Positions 8,046 to 15,809 of a DNA stretch of 64,000 nt are shown one piece after another. How positions within the stretch are numbered: position 1 is the stretch's first letter; every line of letters starts with the position of its first letter. The position numbers and the translations under genes are program-made. Under the pieces are notes generated by a model. The model was not told the origin of the DNA. It did no database searches and worked only from the letters and a program-made list of their open reading frames with translations. This stretch comes from an uncultured Clostridia bacterium (GTDB taxonomy: Bacteria > Bacillota > Clostridia > Oscillospirales > Ruminococcaceae). The stretch lies in the NCBI GenBank assembly GCA_945873955.1, contig CAMCFA010000001.1:310001-374000 (forward strand), given 5' to 3'.

Positions 8046-8981
8046 TTATTCCTGCGGTGCTTTCTTTCGTTTGAAGCATAGCGCGGCAAGCATGAATGCC
8101 AACGCGCCCGCTGCTATCTCCAGCGGATAGATGAGAAGCGACTCAGCCGGAATTATCATAGGCAGCATTCCCAGCGCTCCGGCGGGGGGAATGTACTGCT
8201 TCGCCGCACGCATTATGGCAAGCGAGGCTGTCACAGACAATATCGCGGAAAGAGTCAGCGGAAGTCCCGCCAGAACGCACAGCAGATACCGCAGTGCAGC
8301 TCCGCAGGCGGCGCAGCCTACGATATTAAGCACGGTTTTAAGCGGCTTCTTCCGCGCTCCACTGTTTGGGTTTGAGAACTCCGTGAACGCCACCAGCAGC
8401 GGCGGAGCAACGCAAAGTCCCCAGCCGAAGTATATCAGAGGCACGGCAAGCGCCGCCGCGAACATCGTCCTCACCGCCGCCGATATCCAGCAGAAGCCGT
8501 CCGGACGGGGTACGGGGGTGAAGCTGTCCCTCTCATACCTGCCGGAGCGCTCCAGAATGTACTGCGCAAGCACGGTAAGCAGTGTCATTGTCACAGCTGA
8601 TATAGGGTAGATGATAGTATCTGTACCCATTAACACCGGCAGCGCCGCCGCGGATATCATCGGCGCGAAGCTGGTGCCGGACAGCAGATACAGCACCTGA
8701 CATACCGCATAGGCTGACACAAGATTCGCCGCCTTTGGCAAAGGGCTGAACCTCACGATAACAATGCCTATCACTGAGCATATCAGTATCAGCAGCACCA
8801 TGCGCACCCGGCTCACCCGCCACGACTGTTTCGGCGCAGCTATCGCACCCACAGTAAGCGCGGTTATCTCCGGGAATATGATCTCTTTCTCCCCCAGAAG
8901 CTCCGCTGCTCCCACCATTAACGCCGCAAGCAGCATGCACACGGCGCCTCTTACGGCGAATCTACTTTTTTCCTTTGTCAA
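8046..8981 (-). CDS. Polytopic membrane protein with internal duplication (HPP-like), function unknown
   Basis: 311 residues with about eight to ten hydrophobic helices. The two halves look homologous: ILICSVIGIVIVRF near residue 60 matches the region of NIVGCAACGAALRYL, and SGTSFAPMISAAALPVLMGT matches AKQYIPPAGALGMLPMIIPA, each ending in a helix pair after IIYPIS/LLIYPLE. The PPAGALGMLP stretch recalls HPP-family membrane proteins, a weak link. I chose the TTG at 8981, 7 nt after AGGAGA, because an in-frame codon at 9044 is the -35 box of the gene's own promoter. Divergent from a MocR regulator, which probably controls it. Confidence 0.8.
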   Translation of the reverse strand: MTKEKSRFAVRGAVCMLLAALMVGAAELLGEKEIIFPEITALTVGAIAAPKQSWRVSRVRMVLLILICSVIGIVIVRFSPLPKAANLVSAYAVCQVLYLLSGTSFAPMISAAALPVLMGTDTIIYPISAVTMTLLTVLAQYILERSGRYERDSFTPVPRPDGFCWISAAVRTMFAAALAVPLIYFGWGLCVAPPLLVAFTEFSNPNSGARKKPLKTVLNIVGCAACGAALRYLLCVLAGLPLTLSAILSVTASLAIMRAAKQYIPPAGALGMLPMIIPAESLLIYPLEIAAGALAFMLAALCFKRKKAPQE

Positions 8982-9015
8982 TTTATTATCTCCTGTGTGA
9001 ATATTTGCGGATATA

Positions 9016-9044
9016 ATTATATCACAGAAGCCGCGATTCGTCAA
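9016..9044 (-). promoter_or_regulatory. Sigma-A promoter of the membrane-protein gene
   Basis: Minus strand TTGACG, 17-nt spacer, TATAAT. Its -35 box lies 3 bp from the -35 box of the divergent mocR promoter. Confidence 0.85.
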
Positions 9045-9059
9045 CTATTGCAAAATCGC
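9033..9059. promoter_or_regulatory. Candidate MocR operator flanking both -35 boxes
   Basis: Inverted repeat GCGATT...AATCGC with a 15-bp centre that contains exactly the two divergent -35 boxes (9039-9044 and 9048-9053). One bound dimer could control both promoters. Assignment to the adjacent regulator is inference. Confidence 0.5.
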
Positions 9060-9076
9060 CGAAAATGATGTATAAT
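9048..9076 (+). promoter_or_regulatory. Sigma-A promoter of the mocR gene
   Basis: TTGCAA, 17-nt spacer, TATAAT, 22 nt before the ATG. Confidence 0.85.
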
Positions 9077-9098
9077 ATATCAAAAAAGGGGTGAGTTT

Positions 9099-10445
9099 AT
9101 GCGCGGTAAAAAAAAGAGCCTGTACGAACAGCTCTACGACGAAATAAAGCAGGATATACTGTCCGGCAGGATCGCCGATGGCGCTAAACTCCCGTCAAAG
9201 AGAGCGCAGGCGGAACGTCTGGGAATCAGCGTGGTGACGGTGGAGAACGCCTACTCGCAGCTTCTGGCTGAGGGCTACATTGCCGCCCGTGAGCGCAGTG
9301 GATATTATGTCTGCGCCGGCGAGGTGCTTCAACAGGATCACTTACCCGAACAGGAAGAAACTCCTCAGGAACAGCCACACGTTGAAGCCGACCGGCGCGA
9401 TTCGGCAACAAGCAACTCACTGTTTCCGTTTTCGGTGTGGACAAGGCTCATGCGGTCAGTGATTCTGGAGAAAGGCAGCAACATTCTCGCCCCGGTGCCG
9501 CCGGGGGGCGCTCCGGAGCTGCAACGCGCTATCTCCGCGCATTTAAAGTCGTTCCGCGGGATATCAGTTCCGCCGCACAGGATAATAGTCGGCGCGGGAA
9601 CAGAATACCTCAACAATCTGCTGGTGCAGCTTCTTGGGAAAAACCTCACTTACGCGACGGAGAATCCTGGCTACCACAAGCCGTCACAGATATACCGTCT
9701 GAACGGCGCGCTCTGCCTGCCGATATTCCTTGACGAACAAGGTATCTGCGCGGAACAGCTTTATTACAGCAACGTGGACGTGGCTCATATTTCCCCGGCG
9801 CACCACTTCCCCACCGGGATAGTTATGCCGATATCAAGGCGGCTGGAGCTGATGAAATGGGCTTCCCGGCGCAACGGTTACATTATTGAGGACGACTACG
9901 ACAGTGAATTCCGCTGGAGCGGAAAGCCCGTTCCTACCATGTTCGGGCTGGACAATTCCGGCAGGGTCATCTATATGAACACGTTCAGCATGACTATCGC
10001 GCCCTCGGTGCGGATAAGCTACATGTGCCTTCCGGCGGGACTGTACGACCTCTGGCGGAAACGGCTGGGCTTCTGCTCCTGCCCTGTTCCTGCGTTTGAG
10101 CAGTACACCCTCGCGCGGTTCATCTCCGGCGGTCATTTTGAGCGGCACATCAGCCGAATGAGAAAATACTACCGGCGGGTAAGGGAACTTACCCTCGGTC
10201 TGGCGCAGCACTATTCAAGCTGTAGCTCTGCGATAACCGAAGAAAACGCCGGGCTGCACTTCCTGATGAAAATACCCGACGGCTCGCCGCTGCCGGAGCT
10301 GTTTGCAGACTGCGGAGTTAAGCTCTCGCCGCTGTCGGAGTTTTTCGACGAAGGCAGCGATATCCCCGGCGACATCTCGGACAGCTTTGTGGTGAATTAC
10401 GCTTCAGCGGACGCTCAGCGCCTTGCGGAGATCTGCGGTGAATAA
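9099..10445 (+). CDS. MocR-type GntR/aminotransferase regulator lacking the PLP lysine
   Basis: 448 residues: N-terminal GntR winged helix (SLYEQLYDEIKQDILSGRI, residues 5-75), linker, then a type-I aminotransferase fold (about 110-448) with PLP-site elements EDDYDSEFRW and the NTFSxTIAPSVRISY segment. In this family that segment normally has a Lys after TFS that binds PLP; here residue 298 is Met, so covalent PLP binding should be lost. GGGGTGA precedes the ATG. Divergent from a membrane-protein gene with back-to-back promoters, the usual layout for a regulator and its target. Confidence 0.92.
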   Translation: MRGKKKSLYEQLYDEIKQDILSGRIADGAKLPSKRAQAERLGISVVTVENAYSQLLAEGYIAARERSGYYVCAGEVLQQDHLPEQEETPQEQPHVEADRRDSATSNSLFPFSVWTRLMRSVILEKGSNILAPVPPGGAPELQRAISAHLKSFRGISVPPHRIIVGAGTEYLNNLLVQLLGKNLTYATENPGYHKPSQIYRLNGALCLPIFLDEQGICAEQLYYSNVDVAHISPAHHFPTGIVMPISRRLELMKWASRRNGYIIEDDYDSEFRWSGKPVPTMFGLDNSGRVIYMNTFSMTIAPSVRISYMCLPAGLYDLWRKRLGFCSCPVPAFEQYTLARFISGGHFERHISRMRKYYRRVRELTLGLAQHYSSCSSAITEENAGLHFLMKIPDGSPLPELFADCGVKLSPLSEFFDEGSDIPGDISDSFVVNYASADAQRLAEICGE

Positions 10446-10450
10446 AAATT

Positions 10451-10470
10451 GGGAGGGTTCAAACCCTCCC
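10451..10470. terminator. Bidirectional terminator
   Basis: Perfect stem GGGAGGG/CCCTCCC, loop TTCAAA, A-rich on the left and T-rich on the right, serving the converging mocR and CYTH genes. Confidence 0.85.
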
Positions 10471-10475
10471 TTTCG

Positions 10476-11036
10476 TTATTTTTGTTTCAAATATTCAGCA
10501 AGGAATCTGCGTATCTTTCCGTTGACCGGCGCTGCGCTGTTTATATCAGCGTGAGCGGATATCTGCTCTAAAAGTGATTTTGCCGCGGCTTCGTCGGTGT
10601 ACTCAATCTCAAGCTCGTAGTCAGTCCTGCCGAAATATTCGCTTTTGTCAAGGTCAATCTCTGCGCCGGGGAAACAATTCACGCTGCGGAATGTCGTCAG
10701 AGTTCCCAGCAGTTCAACGTCCGGGAGGTTTTCTGCGCCGCTCATTGCGGTGAGTTCACTTCCGGAAAGCTGCTGCGGGATCTCGTCAAGCTCCTGCTCC
10801 AGCTCGATTCTCGAAATTGCCCCGTTGTGAAGCACGCCGGCGGGGAGCTTCATTTGAAGCAGATATTTACCCGTAACGCTGCGGACGCGGCAGGTTATGT
10901 GCCGCTCGCTAAGCGCCAGTTCCGGGCTGTCATAGTAGCTGTTCACCTGTGAAACTTCCCTGTCCCAGACGTACAGCGCGTGGATAGCGTTATACTGCTG
11001 TTCCGTCAGCATTATCTTGAATTCGTTCTCTACCAT
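10476..11036 (-). CDS. CYTH-domain protein (triphosphate tunnel enzyme family)
   Basis: 186 residues opening with VENEFKIML, which contains the family ExExK motif, and showing later alternating charged strands (YLLQMKLPAG, SRIELEQELDEI, ELEIEYTDEAA) expected of the CYTH beta-tunnel. Bacterial members hydrolyse inorganic triphosphate or related compounds with a divalent metal; the substrate here is not known. Last gene of the phosphoesterase-birA-CYTH operon (9-bp gap to birA), ended by the shared terminator. Confidence 0.85.
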   Translation of the reverse strand: MVENEFKIMLTEQQYNAIHALYVWDREVSQVNSYYDSPELALSERHITCRVRSVTGKYLLQMKLPAGVLHNGAISRIELEQELDEIPQQLSGSELTAMSGAENLPDVELLGTLTTFRSVNCFPGAEIDLDKSEYFGRTDYELEIEYTDEAAAKSLLEQISAHADINSAAPVNGKIRRFLAEYLKQK

Positions 11037-11045
11037 GTGTTTTCC

Positions 11046-11771
11046 TCAGATATATCCCAGAAGTCCGCGGACGCTTACCTCGCCGGAATTTACCTCGAAC
11101 CTGCCGGTTTCGTCCCGGCAGACCAGAAATCCGTTGGGTTCGATTCCCTCGGCGAAGGCTTCGCGCTCTCTGCCGTTTTCTATAATGCGTACCGTCTTTC
11201 CAACGGTAAGGCAGTGCTTTATGTACTGCTCCGAAACCGCCGGAAATCCCTCGCGGGAATATTCGTACAGCCGCCGTGATATTTCCCGCGCAAGCGTTTC
11301 CCTGTCGGGAACAAACCCGGTCAGCATTTTAAGCGACCCGCCGTGGGGAATTCCTGCGGTTTGGAAGAACTCCTCCGTCTGGGAAATATTAATACCAATA
11401 CCGCAGATCACGTCCATTGATGAACCAAAGCACACGCTTTCGCATAGAATACCACAGAGCTTATGCCCGCGCAGTATTATGTCATTCGGCCATTTTATGC
11501 CGAAGCTCTCCTTCGGCAGAAGCTCCTCCAGTGCGCCGCAAACAGCTACCGCCGCGCACAGCGTCACGGTATCCGGGTGGGGAGGGTTCTTCAGCAGCAG
11601 CGAAAACGGCAGCATTCCCCGGTCAGCAAGCCAGTCGTGACCGCGCCTGCCCTTTCCCGCGGTCTGGAGCGCCGCAGTAACAAGAGTGCCGTCCGGCAGC
11701 TCAGCGCGGTGCTGTTTTAGATAGTTGTTGGTGGAGTCCACCTCGTCAAGAGCAATGTGGTTTATTGTCAT
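11046..11771 (-). CDS. birA: Biotin--[acetyl-CoA-carboxylase] ligase, no DNA-binding domain
   Basis: 241 residues. It has the biotinyl-AMP-forming motif (GKGRRGHDW), KWPNDI and the catalytic-domain signature DEVDSTNNYLKQ at the N-terminus. It attaches biotin to carrier lysines of biotin-dependent enzymes via biotinyl-5'-AMP. The N-terminal helix-turn-helix of bifunctional BirA is absent, so this is a monofunctional ligase and cannot be the biotin repressor. Start ATG overlaps the stop of the upstream phosphoesterase (ATGA). Confidence 0.93.
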   Translation of the reverse strand: MTINHIALDEVDSTNNYLKQHRAELPDGTLVTAALQTAGKGRRGHDWLADRGMLPFSLLLKNPPHPDTVTLCAAVAVCGALEELLPKESFGIKWPNDIILRGHKLCGILCESVCFGSSMDVICGIGINISQTEEFFQTAGIPHGGSLKMLTGFVPDRETLAREISRRLYEYSREGFPAVSEQYIKHCLTVGKTVRIIENGREREAFAEGIEPNGFLVCRDETGRFEVNSGEVSVRGLLGYI

Positions 11772-12250
11772 TTCTTCACTGATACTATCTTCATCTGTAT
11801 CTCCCCGGCGCTGGAAAGCATTATCACGCCGTAGGTCGGGTCGTTGTGATTCCGCGGGCTGTCAAGGCTGCCGGGATTCATCACGAACACATCGTCTACC
11901 ATTTCCGTGCGGTAAAGGTGTGTATGTCCGTACAGCGCAATTTTGCAGTCCTCCGCCTTTGCCGCGGAGACCAGCCGCGAAAGACCGCTGTGTACGTCCT
12001 CGTTGTGACCGTGGCAGCAGTATATCTTGTACCCGCTGGCGGTGACTATCTGCTTCTGCTTGTGCATACCGTAATCGCAGTTTCCGCAGACATATATCAT
12101 AGGCTTTGCCGGGTGGAGATTATGCACGTCCCGTGCTTCGTTCTCGCCATCGCCGAGGTGGATTATAAGGTCAGCGTCAAGATTGTTGTTCACTACCTCG
12201 TCAAGAACTGCGAAATTTCGGTGTGTGTCAGATACTACTAATATCTTCAA
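11768..12250 (-). CDS. Metallophosphoesterase (YfcE/MJ0936 family)
   Basis: 160 residues with the calcineurin-like metal sites in order: SDTHRN, HLGDGEN, GNCD, CCHGH and YGHTH. Proteins of this family are small Mn-dependent phosphodiesterases. TTG start at 12250 with AAAGGA 10 nt upstream. First gene of an operon with birA and the CYTH protein; physiological substrate unknown. Confidence 0.92.
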   Translation of the reverse strand: MKILVVSDTHRNFAVLDEVVNNNLDADLIIHLGDGENEARDVHNLHPAKPMIYVCGNCDYGMHKQKQIVTASGYKIYCCHGHNEDVHSGLSRLVSAAKAEDCKIALYGHTHLYRTEMVDDVFVMNPGSLDSPRNHNDPTYGVIMLSSAGEIQMKIVSVKK

Positions 12251-12408
12251 GTGTGGGTTATCCTTTCCTGTTCATATAGGTTTTTTACAGGTTCTACCTA
12301 AATATATTATATCATAAAATTCAAATGAATAAAAGGGGGCTTTTCAGTTTTTTAACAAAAAAATCATATTTCATTCCACTTTTTGTAATTTTTAAGGAGG
12401 TTTCAGCT

Positions 12409-12645
12409 ATGACAAACAACGATTTTGACAAACTGATAAAGTCCGCAAGCGAAAAGCTGGGGTCTTCGCCGGACGATCTGCGGCGTTCTATCGAAAAGAA
12501 AGACATCTCCGCGCTGTCGGCGATGATGTCGAAGTCCGACAAGGAAAAGCTGCGGAAGGTACTCGCCGACAAAGAACTCATGGCGAAGCTGAAATCCGCC
12601 AGCTCGCCGGAGGAGGTCCTCAAAATGCTGGGCGGCATGAAATAA
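12409..12645 (+). CDS. Small conserved-looking protein, unknown function
   Basis: 78 residues, highly charged and probably helical (DKLIKSASEKLGSSPDDLRRSIEKKD, described here only by its first part; LRKVLADKELMAKLK). No signal peptide or membrane segment. AAGGAGG lies 8 nt before the ATG, which excludes the longer upstream frame. First of three closely spaced small genes (27-nt and 22-nt gaps) that look like one operon. I do not recognise the family. Confidence 0.8.
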   Translation: MTNNDFDKLIKSASEKLGSSPDDLRRSIEKKDISALSAMMSKSDKEKLRKVLADKELMAKLKSASSPEEVLKMLGGMK

Positions 12646-12672
12646 ACATATTTTCTTACGGAGGTGCAGTGC

Positions 12673-13008
12673 ATGGATAATATAGAGGATATTCTCCGTG
12701 CGCTGGCGGAGGATCCACCGAACGACGCTCCCGCAGGAGGACAGAACGAAAGCTCCCCAGGCGGGGACGACCAGAACAGCTCCGACGGCGAAGGCGGGCT
12801 GTTCTCCGGGCTGGATTTTGACACTATCGCAAAAGCGGCGGCACTAATGGGGGCGATGGGCGCTCCCAGCGACGACGAGCGGCTGCTGCTGGCGCTTAAG
12901 CCTCTTCTCCGGGAGGAAAACCGGTCAAAGGTCGATACAGCGGTCAAGCTGCTGAAGCTGATGTCCCTGCTGCCGCTGCTCAGGGAATCGGGACTTTTCG
13001 GAATGTAG
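12673..13008 (+). CDS. Small acidic protein with helical C-terminus, unknown function
   Basis: 111 residues: an acidic, Gly/Ser/Pro-rich low-complexity middle (APAGGQNESSPGGDDQ) followed by a hydrophobic helical end (LLLALKPLLREENRSKVDTA, then a leucine-rich run ending ESGLFGM). GGAGG lies 8 nt before the ATG. Middle gene of the three-gene cluster. The C-terminal half looks conserved in character, the middle looks disordered. Function unknown. Confidence 0.8.
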   Translation: MDNIEDILRALAEDPPNDAPAGGQNESSPGGDDQNSSDGEGGLFSGLDFDTIAKAAALMGAMGAPSDDERLLLALKPLLREENRSKVDTAVKLLKLMSLLPLLRESGLFGM

Positions 13009-13030
13009 CGGCGCACCGGGAGGGATAATT

Positions 13031-13378
13031 ATGGTATGGACAGCCGGAGAATCCCCGCTGTACAAATGTGTGGAGAAATACAACAACACTCCCCGGGAGG
13101 AAAGCGAAACCGACCGGCAGCCAAACCGTGAGCCGGAACAGGACTGCGCCTGCACAGAAAAGCCAAGCCGCGAACCGGAAGCAGACTGCCGCAGGGAAAA
13201 ACCGAAATTCGCCCCTCCACCGCCGAAGCCGCGGGAAAGCTCCGCGCCGGGGAATCTGCTGCAAAAGCTGACCAGCGACCGGGACTGCCTGCTGATACTT
13301 GCGCTGATAGTACTTCTGCTGCACGAGAAGGCAGATATGAAGCTGATAGCGGCGCTGGCGTTCATTATTCTGACATGA
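13031..13378 (+). CDS. Small membrane-anchored protein, unknown function
   Basis: 115 residues: a polar, Pro/Glu/Arg-rich N-terminal 80 residues and two short hydrophobic C-terminal segments (CLLILALIVLLLHEKADM and IAALAFIILT), suggesting a tail anchor. GGGAGGG precedes the ATG. Third gene of the unknown cluster. Its long leucine-rich tail with an acidic cap resembles small proteins seen in spore-forming Clostridia, but that is an impression, not an assignment. Confidence 0.75.
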   Translation: MVWTAGESPLYKCVEKYNNTPREESETDRQPNREPEQDCACTEKPSREPEADCRREKPKFAPPPPKPRESSAPGNLLQKLTSDRDCLLILALIVLLLHEKADMKLIAALAFIILT

Positions 13379-13413
13379 ATCCCGGATAAACGAAAAAATT
13401 TCTCGTTTACCCC

Positions 13414-13442
13414 TTGAAAAATCTCAGAATATAGGGTATAAT
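13414..13442 (+). promoter_or_regulatory. Sigma-A promoter of the cysteine T-box operon
   Basis: TTGAAA, 17-nt spacer, TATAAT, placing transcription start near 13449. Confidence 0.85.
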
Positions 13443-13448
13443 AGGATA

Positions 13449-13697
13449 TATGTATAAAAGCGATGAACAGTCAGAGTATCCGGAGCTTTGCTCCACAGAG
13501 AGCGGCGCGTTGCTGAGAGCGCCGCGGGCAGAACCGGAGAAGGTGCGTCTGTGAGCTGGTTCGGCGAGCGCGGTTTGCGGGTAGCCGGGCTCGTTTCCCG
13601 CGTTAAGGGGTCAAGGGGCGGCGGTCTATTCCCTGCCCGAAGCGAAGTGGAACAGCGGTGACACGCCTTCGCACCAGTCTGGTGCGGAGGTTTTTCT
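13449..13697 (+). ncRNA. T-box leader, cysteine-specific
   Basis: A 250-nt structured leader before cysE-cysS. The T-box core is at 13645-13658 (AAGTGGAACAGCGG). Its TGGA bulge would pair with UCCA, the acceptor end of a tRNA with discriminator U73, as tRNA-Cys has. A TGC candidate specifier sits at 13544-13546 in a GAAGG-TGC-G context followed by GTGAGC. The leader ends in a terminator (13666-13695: long stem CCTTCGCACCA/TGGTGCGGAGG, then TTTTT). Uncharged tRNA-Cys binding should form the antiterminator and switch on the operon. Confidence 0.92.
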
Positions 13698-13722
13698 ATT
13701 CTCCGCAGTTACGGAGGTATTT

Positions 13723-14400
13723 ATGTTTCAACGGCTTAGAGATGAAATAAACTCCATTCGTGCACGTGATCCGGCGGTGCGTTCGTCGCTGGAGGTTCTG
13801 TTTCTCTACCCGTCCTTCAAGGCGGTGAGAGCATATCGCCGCGCACACTGGTTCTACGAACGGGGGCATTTCTTCATCGCCCGGTTGATCTCCCAGAGAT
13901 CCCGCAACAAGACGGGCATTGAGATACACCCCGGCGCAAAGATAGGCAAGGGATTGTTCATAGATCACGGCGCAGGTGTTGTTATCGGCGAAACCACGGA
14001 GATCGGCGATTACTGCACCCTCTACCAGAACGTCACCCTCGGCGGTACCGGCAAGGACACCGGCAAGCGCCACCCGACCCTCGGCAACAACGTTATGGTA
14101 GGTGCGGGTGCGCGGGTGCTTGGTCCGATGAAGATAGGCGATAACTCAAAGATCGCGGCGAACGCCGTGGTGCTGGAGGAAGTCCCGCCGAACTGCACCG
14201 CAGTCGGTGTTCCCGCCAGAGTTGTCAGACGGGACGGCGTGAGGATCAACAACAGCGACCTTGACCAGATTCACATTCCCGACCCTGTTTCCCAGCTTCT
14301 GTGCGAGCACATGTATAAGCTGGAATGTATGGAAAAAGAAATTGCCGAGCTGAAAAAACAGCTTGCTGAAAAAGAAAATAACTCTCAAGGAGGACAATAA
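13723..14400 (+). CDS. cysE: Serine O-acetyltransferase
   Basis: 225 residues with a helical N-terminus (SFKAVRAYRRAHWFYERGH) and a left-handed beta-helix of hexapeptide repeats (IEIHPGAKIGKGLFIDHGAG, and later GAGARVLGPMKIGDN). It makes O-acetylserine from serine and acetyl-CoA, the first committed step to cysteine. GGAGG lies 8 nt upstream. Transcription is governed by the cysteine T-box. It is immediately followed by cysS, so supply and tRNA charging of cysteine respond together to tRNA-Cys. Confidence 0.97.
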   Translation: MFQRLRDEINSIRARDPAVRSSLEVLFLYPSFKAVRAYRRAHWFYERGHFFIARLISQRSRNKTGIEIHPGAKIGKGLFIDHGAGVVIGETTEIGDYCTLYQNVTLGGTGKDTGKRHPTLGNNVMVGAGARVLGPMKIGDNSKIAANAVVLEEVPPNCTAVGVPARVVRRDGVRINNSDLDQIHIPDPVSQLLCEHMYKLECMEKEIAELKKQLAEKENNSQGGQ

Positions 14401-14401
14401 A

Positions 14402-15796
14402 ATGCAGATCTACAACACCATGACACGTCAGAAGGAGGAGCTGAAACCTATCACCCCCGGCACAGTAAAGATCTATGCCTGCGGCCCTACGGTCTACAAC
14501 CTCATTCATATAGGAAACGCCCGGGCACTGTGCGTTTTTGACACCCTGCGCAGGTATCTTGAGTTCAGAGGTTACAAGGTTTTCTATGTACAGAACTTCA
14601 CCGACGTGGACGACAAGATAATCAAAAAGGCTAACGAGCTTGGCAAGACCGCTTCCGAGGTATCCGAAAACGCGATAAAGGAGTACTTCACCGACGCTGA
14701 CGGGCTTAACGTGCGCCGTGCGGACGTACACCCCAAGGTCACTGAAAACATGGATATCATCATTGATATCGTAAAGACCCTTATCGAAAAGGGCTATGCT
14801 TATCAGGCGGGAGGGGACGTGTATTTCGACACGGAAAAGTTCCCGGAGTACGGCAAACTGTCGCACATGCCGCTGGAGGACTTGCAGGCGGGCGCGCGTA
14901 TTGAAGTCGGCGAGATGAAGCGCAATCCTATGGATTTCGCGGTATGGAAAGCCGCTAAGCCCGGCGAGCCTTACTGGGACTCTCCATTTGGACAGGGACG
15001 TCCCGGCTGGCACATTGAGTGCTCTGCTATGAGCCGCCACTACATCGGCGACACTCTGGATATCCACGGTGGCGGCGCAGACCTCATCTTCCCGCACCAT
15101 GAAAACGAGATCGCACAGAGCGAATGCGCGACCGGACAGCCCCTTGCAAATATCTGGATGCATAATGGTATGCTCAACGTTGACGGCACAAAGATGTCAA
15201 AGTCCAAGGGCAACTTCTTCATGGTAAGAGATCTGTCGAAGGAATACGGCTACGAGCCTATCCGCTTCATGCTTCTGTCGGTGCATTACCGCAGCCAGCT
15301 AAACTACACGCTGGAGGTTATCGAAAGCTGCAAGGCGGCGCTCCAGCGGCTGTACACCTGCCGCGATACCCTCACCCGCGCAGTAAGCGCAGCCCCCGAG
15401 GGCGCTGCATCTGAGCAGGCTCTGGCTGACATCAATCAGGCGCAGGAGCAGTTCATCAAGGTAATGGACGACGACTTCAACACCGCAGACGGTATTTCAA
15501 CGATTTTCGAGCTTGTTCGTAAGATCAACACCGCGACTGCCTCCGGAAAGGAAACAAAAGGCACGTTACAGGCGTATCTTGATGAATTTACGGTATTGAC
15601 AAATGTACTCGGACTGCTGTATAATAATAAGGATAACGACGAGATCCCCGCAGAGATCACCGAACTGATTGAAAAGCGCAAGGCAGCGAGAAAGGCAAAG
15701 GACTTCGCGCTTGCCGACTCTATCAGAGATCAGATATCCGCCCTCGGCTGGACTGTGGAGGAAACTCGTCAGGGTACAATAGTCAAGAAGAAATAA
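14402..15796 (+). CDS. cysS: Cysteinyl-tRNA synthetase
   Basis: 464 residues, normal length. Class I synthetase with HIGH motif HIGNARAL, KMSKS motif KMSKSKGN and the expected zinc-ligand region (CGPTVYN; WHIECSAM; HHENEIAQSE). Charges tRNA-Cys with cysteine. The ATG at 14402 follows AAGGAGG by 6 nt; the upstream in-frame start lies inside cysE. No terminator is visible before the cyclophilin gene 13 bp downstream, so that gene cluster may also be under T-box control. Confidence 0.98.
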   Translation: MQIYNTMTRQKEELKPITPGTVKIYACGPTVYNLIHIGNARALCVFDTLRRYLEFRGYKVFYVQNFTDVDDKIIKKANELGKTASEVSENAIKEYFTDADGLNVRRADVHPKVTENMDIIIDIVKTLIEKGYAYQAGGDVYFDTEKFPEYGKLSHMPLEDLQAGARIEVGEMKRNPMDFAVWKAAKPGEPYWDSPFGQGRPGWHIECSAMSRHYIGDTLDIHGGGADLIFPHHENEIAQSECATGQPLANIWMHNGMLNVDGTKMSKSKGNFFMVRDLSKEYGYEPIRFMLLSVHYRSQLNYTLEVIESCKAALQRLYTCRDTLTRAVSAAPEGAASEQALADINQAQEQFIKVMDDDFNTADGISTIFELVRKINTATASGKETKGTLQAYLDEFTVLTNVLGLLYNNKDNDEIPAEITELIEKRKAARKAKDFALADSIRDQISALGWTVEETRQGTIVKKK

Positions 15797-15809
15797 TTGA
15801 GGATACCGA

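Noticed and set aside
9437-9733. 98-codon frame inside the mocR gene
   Set aside because: Alternative frame of a complete regulator; no start signal.
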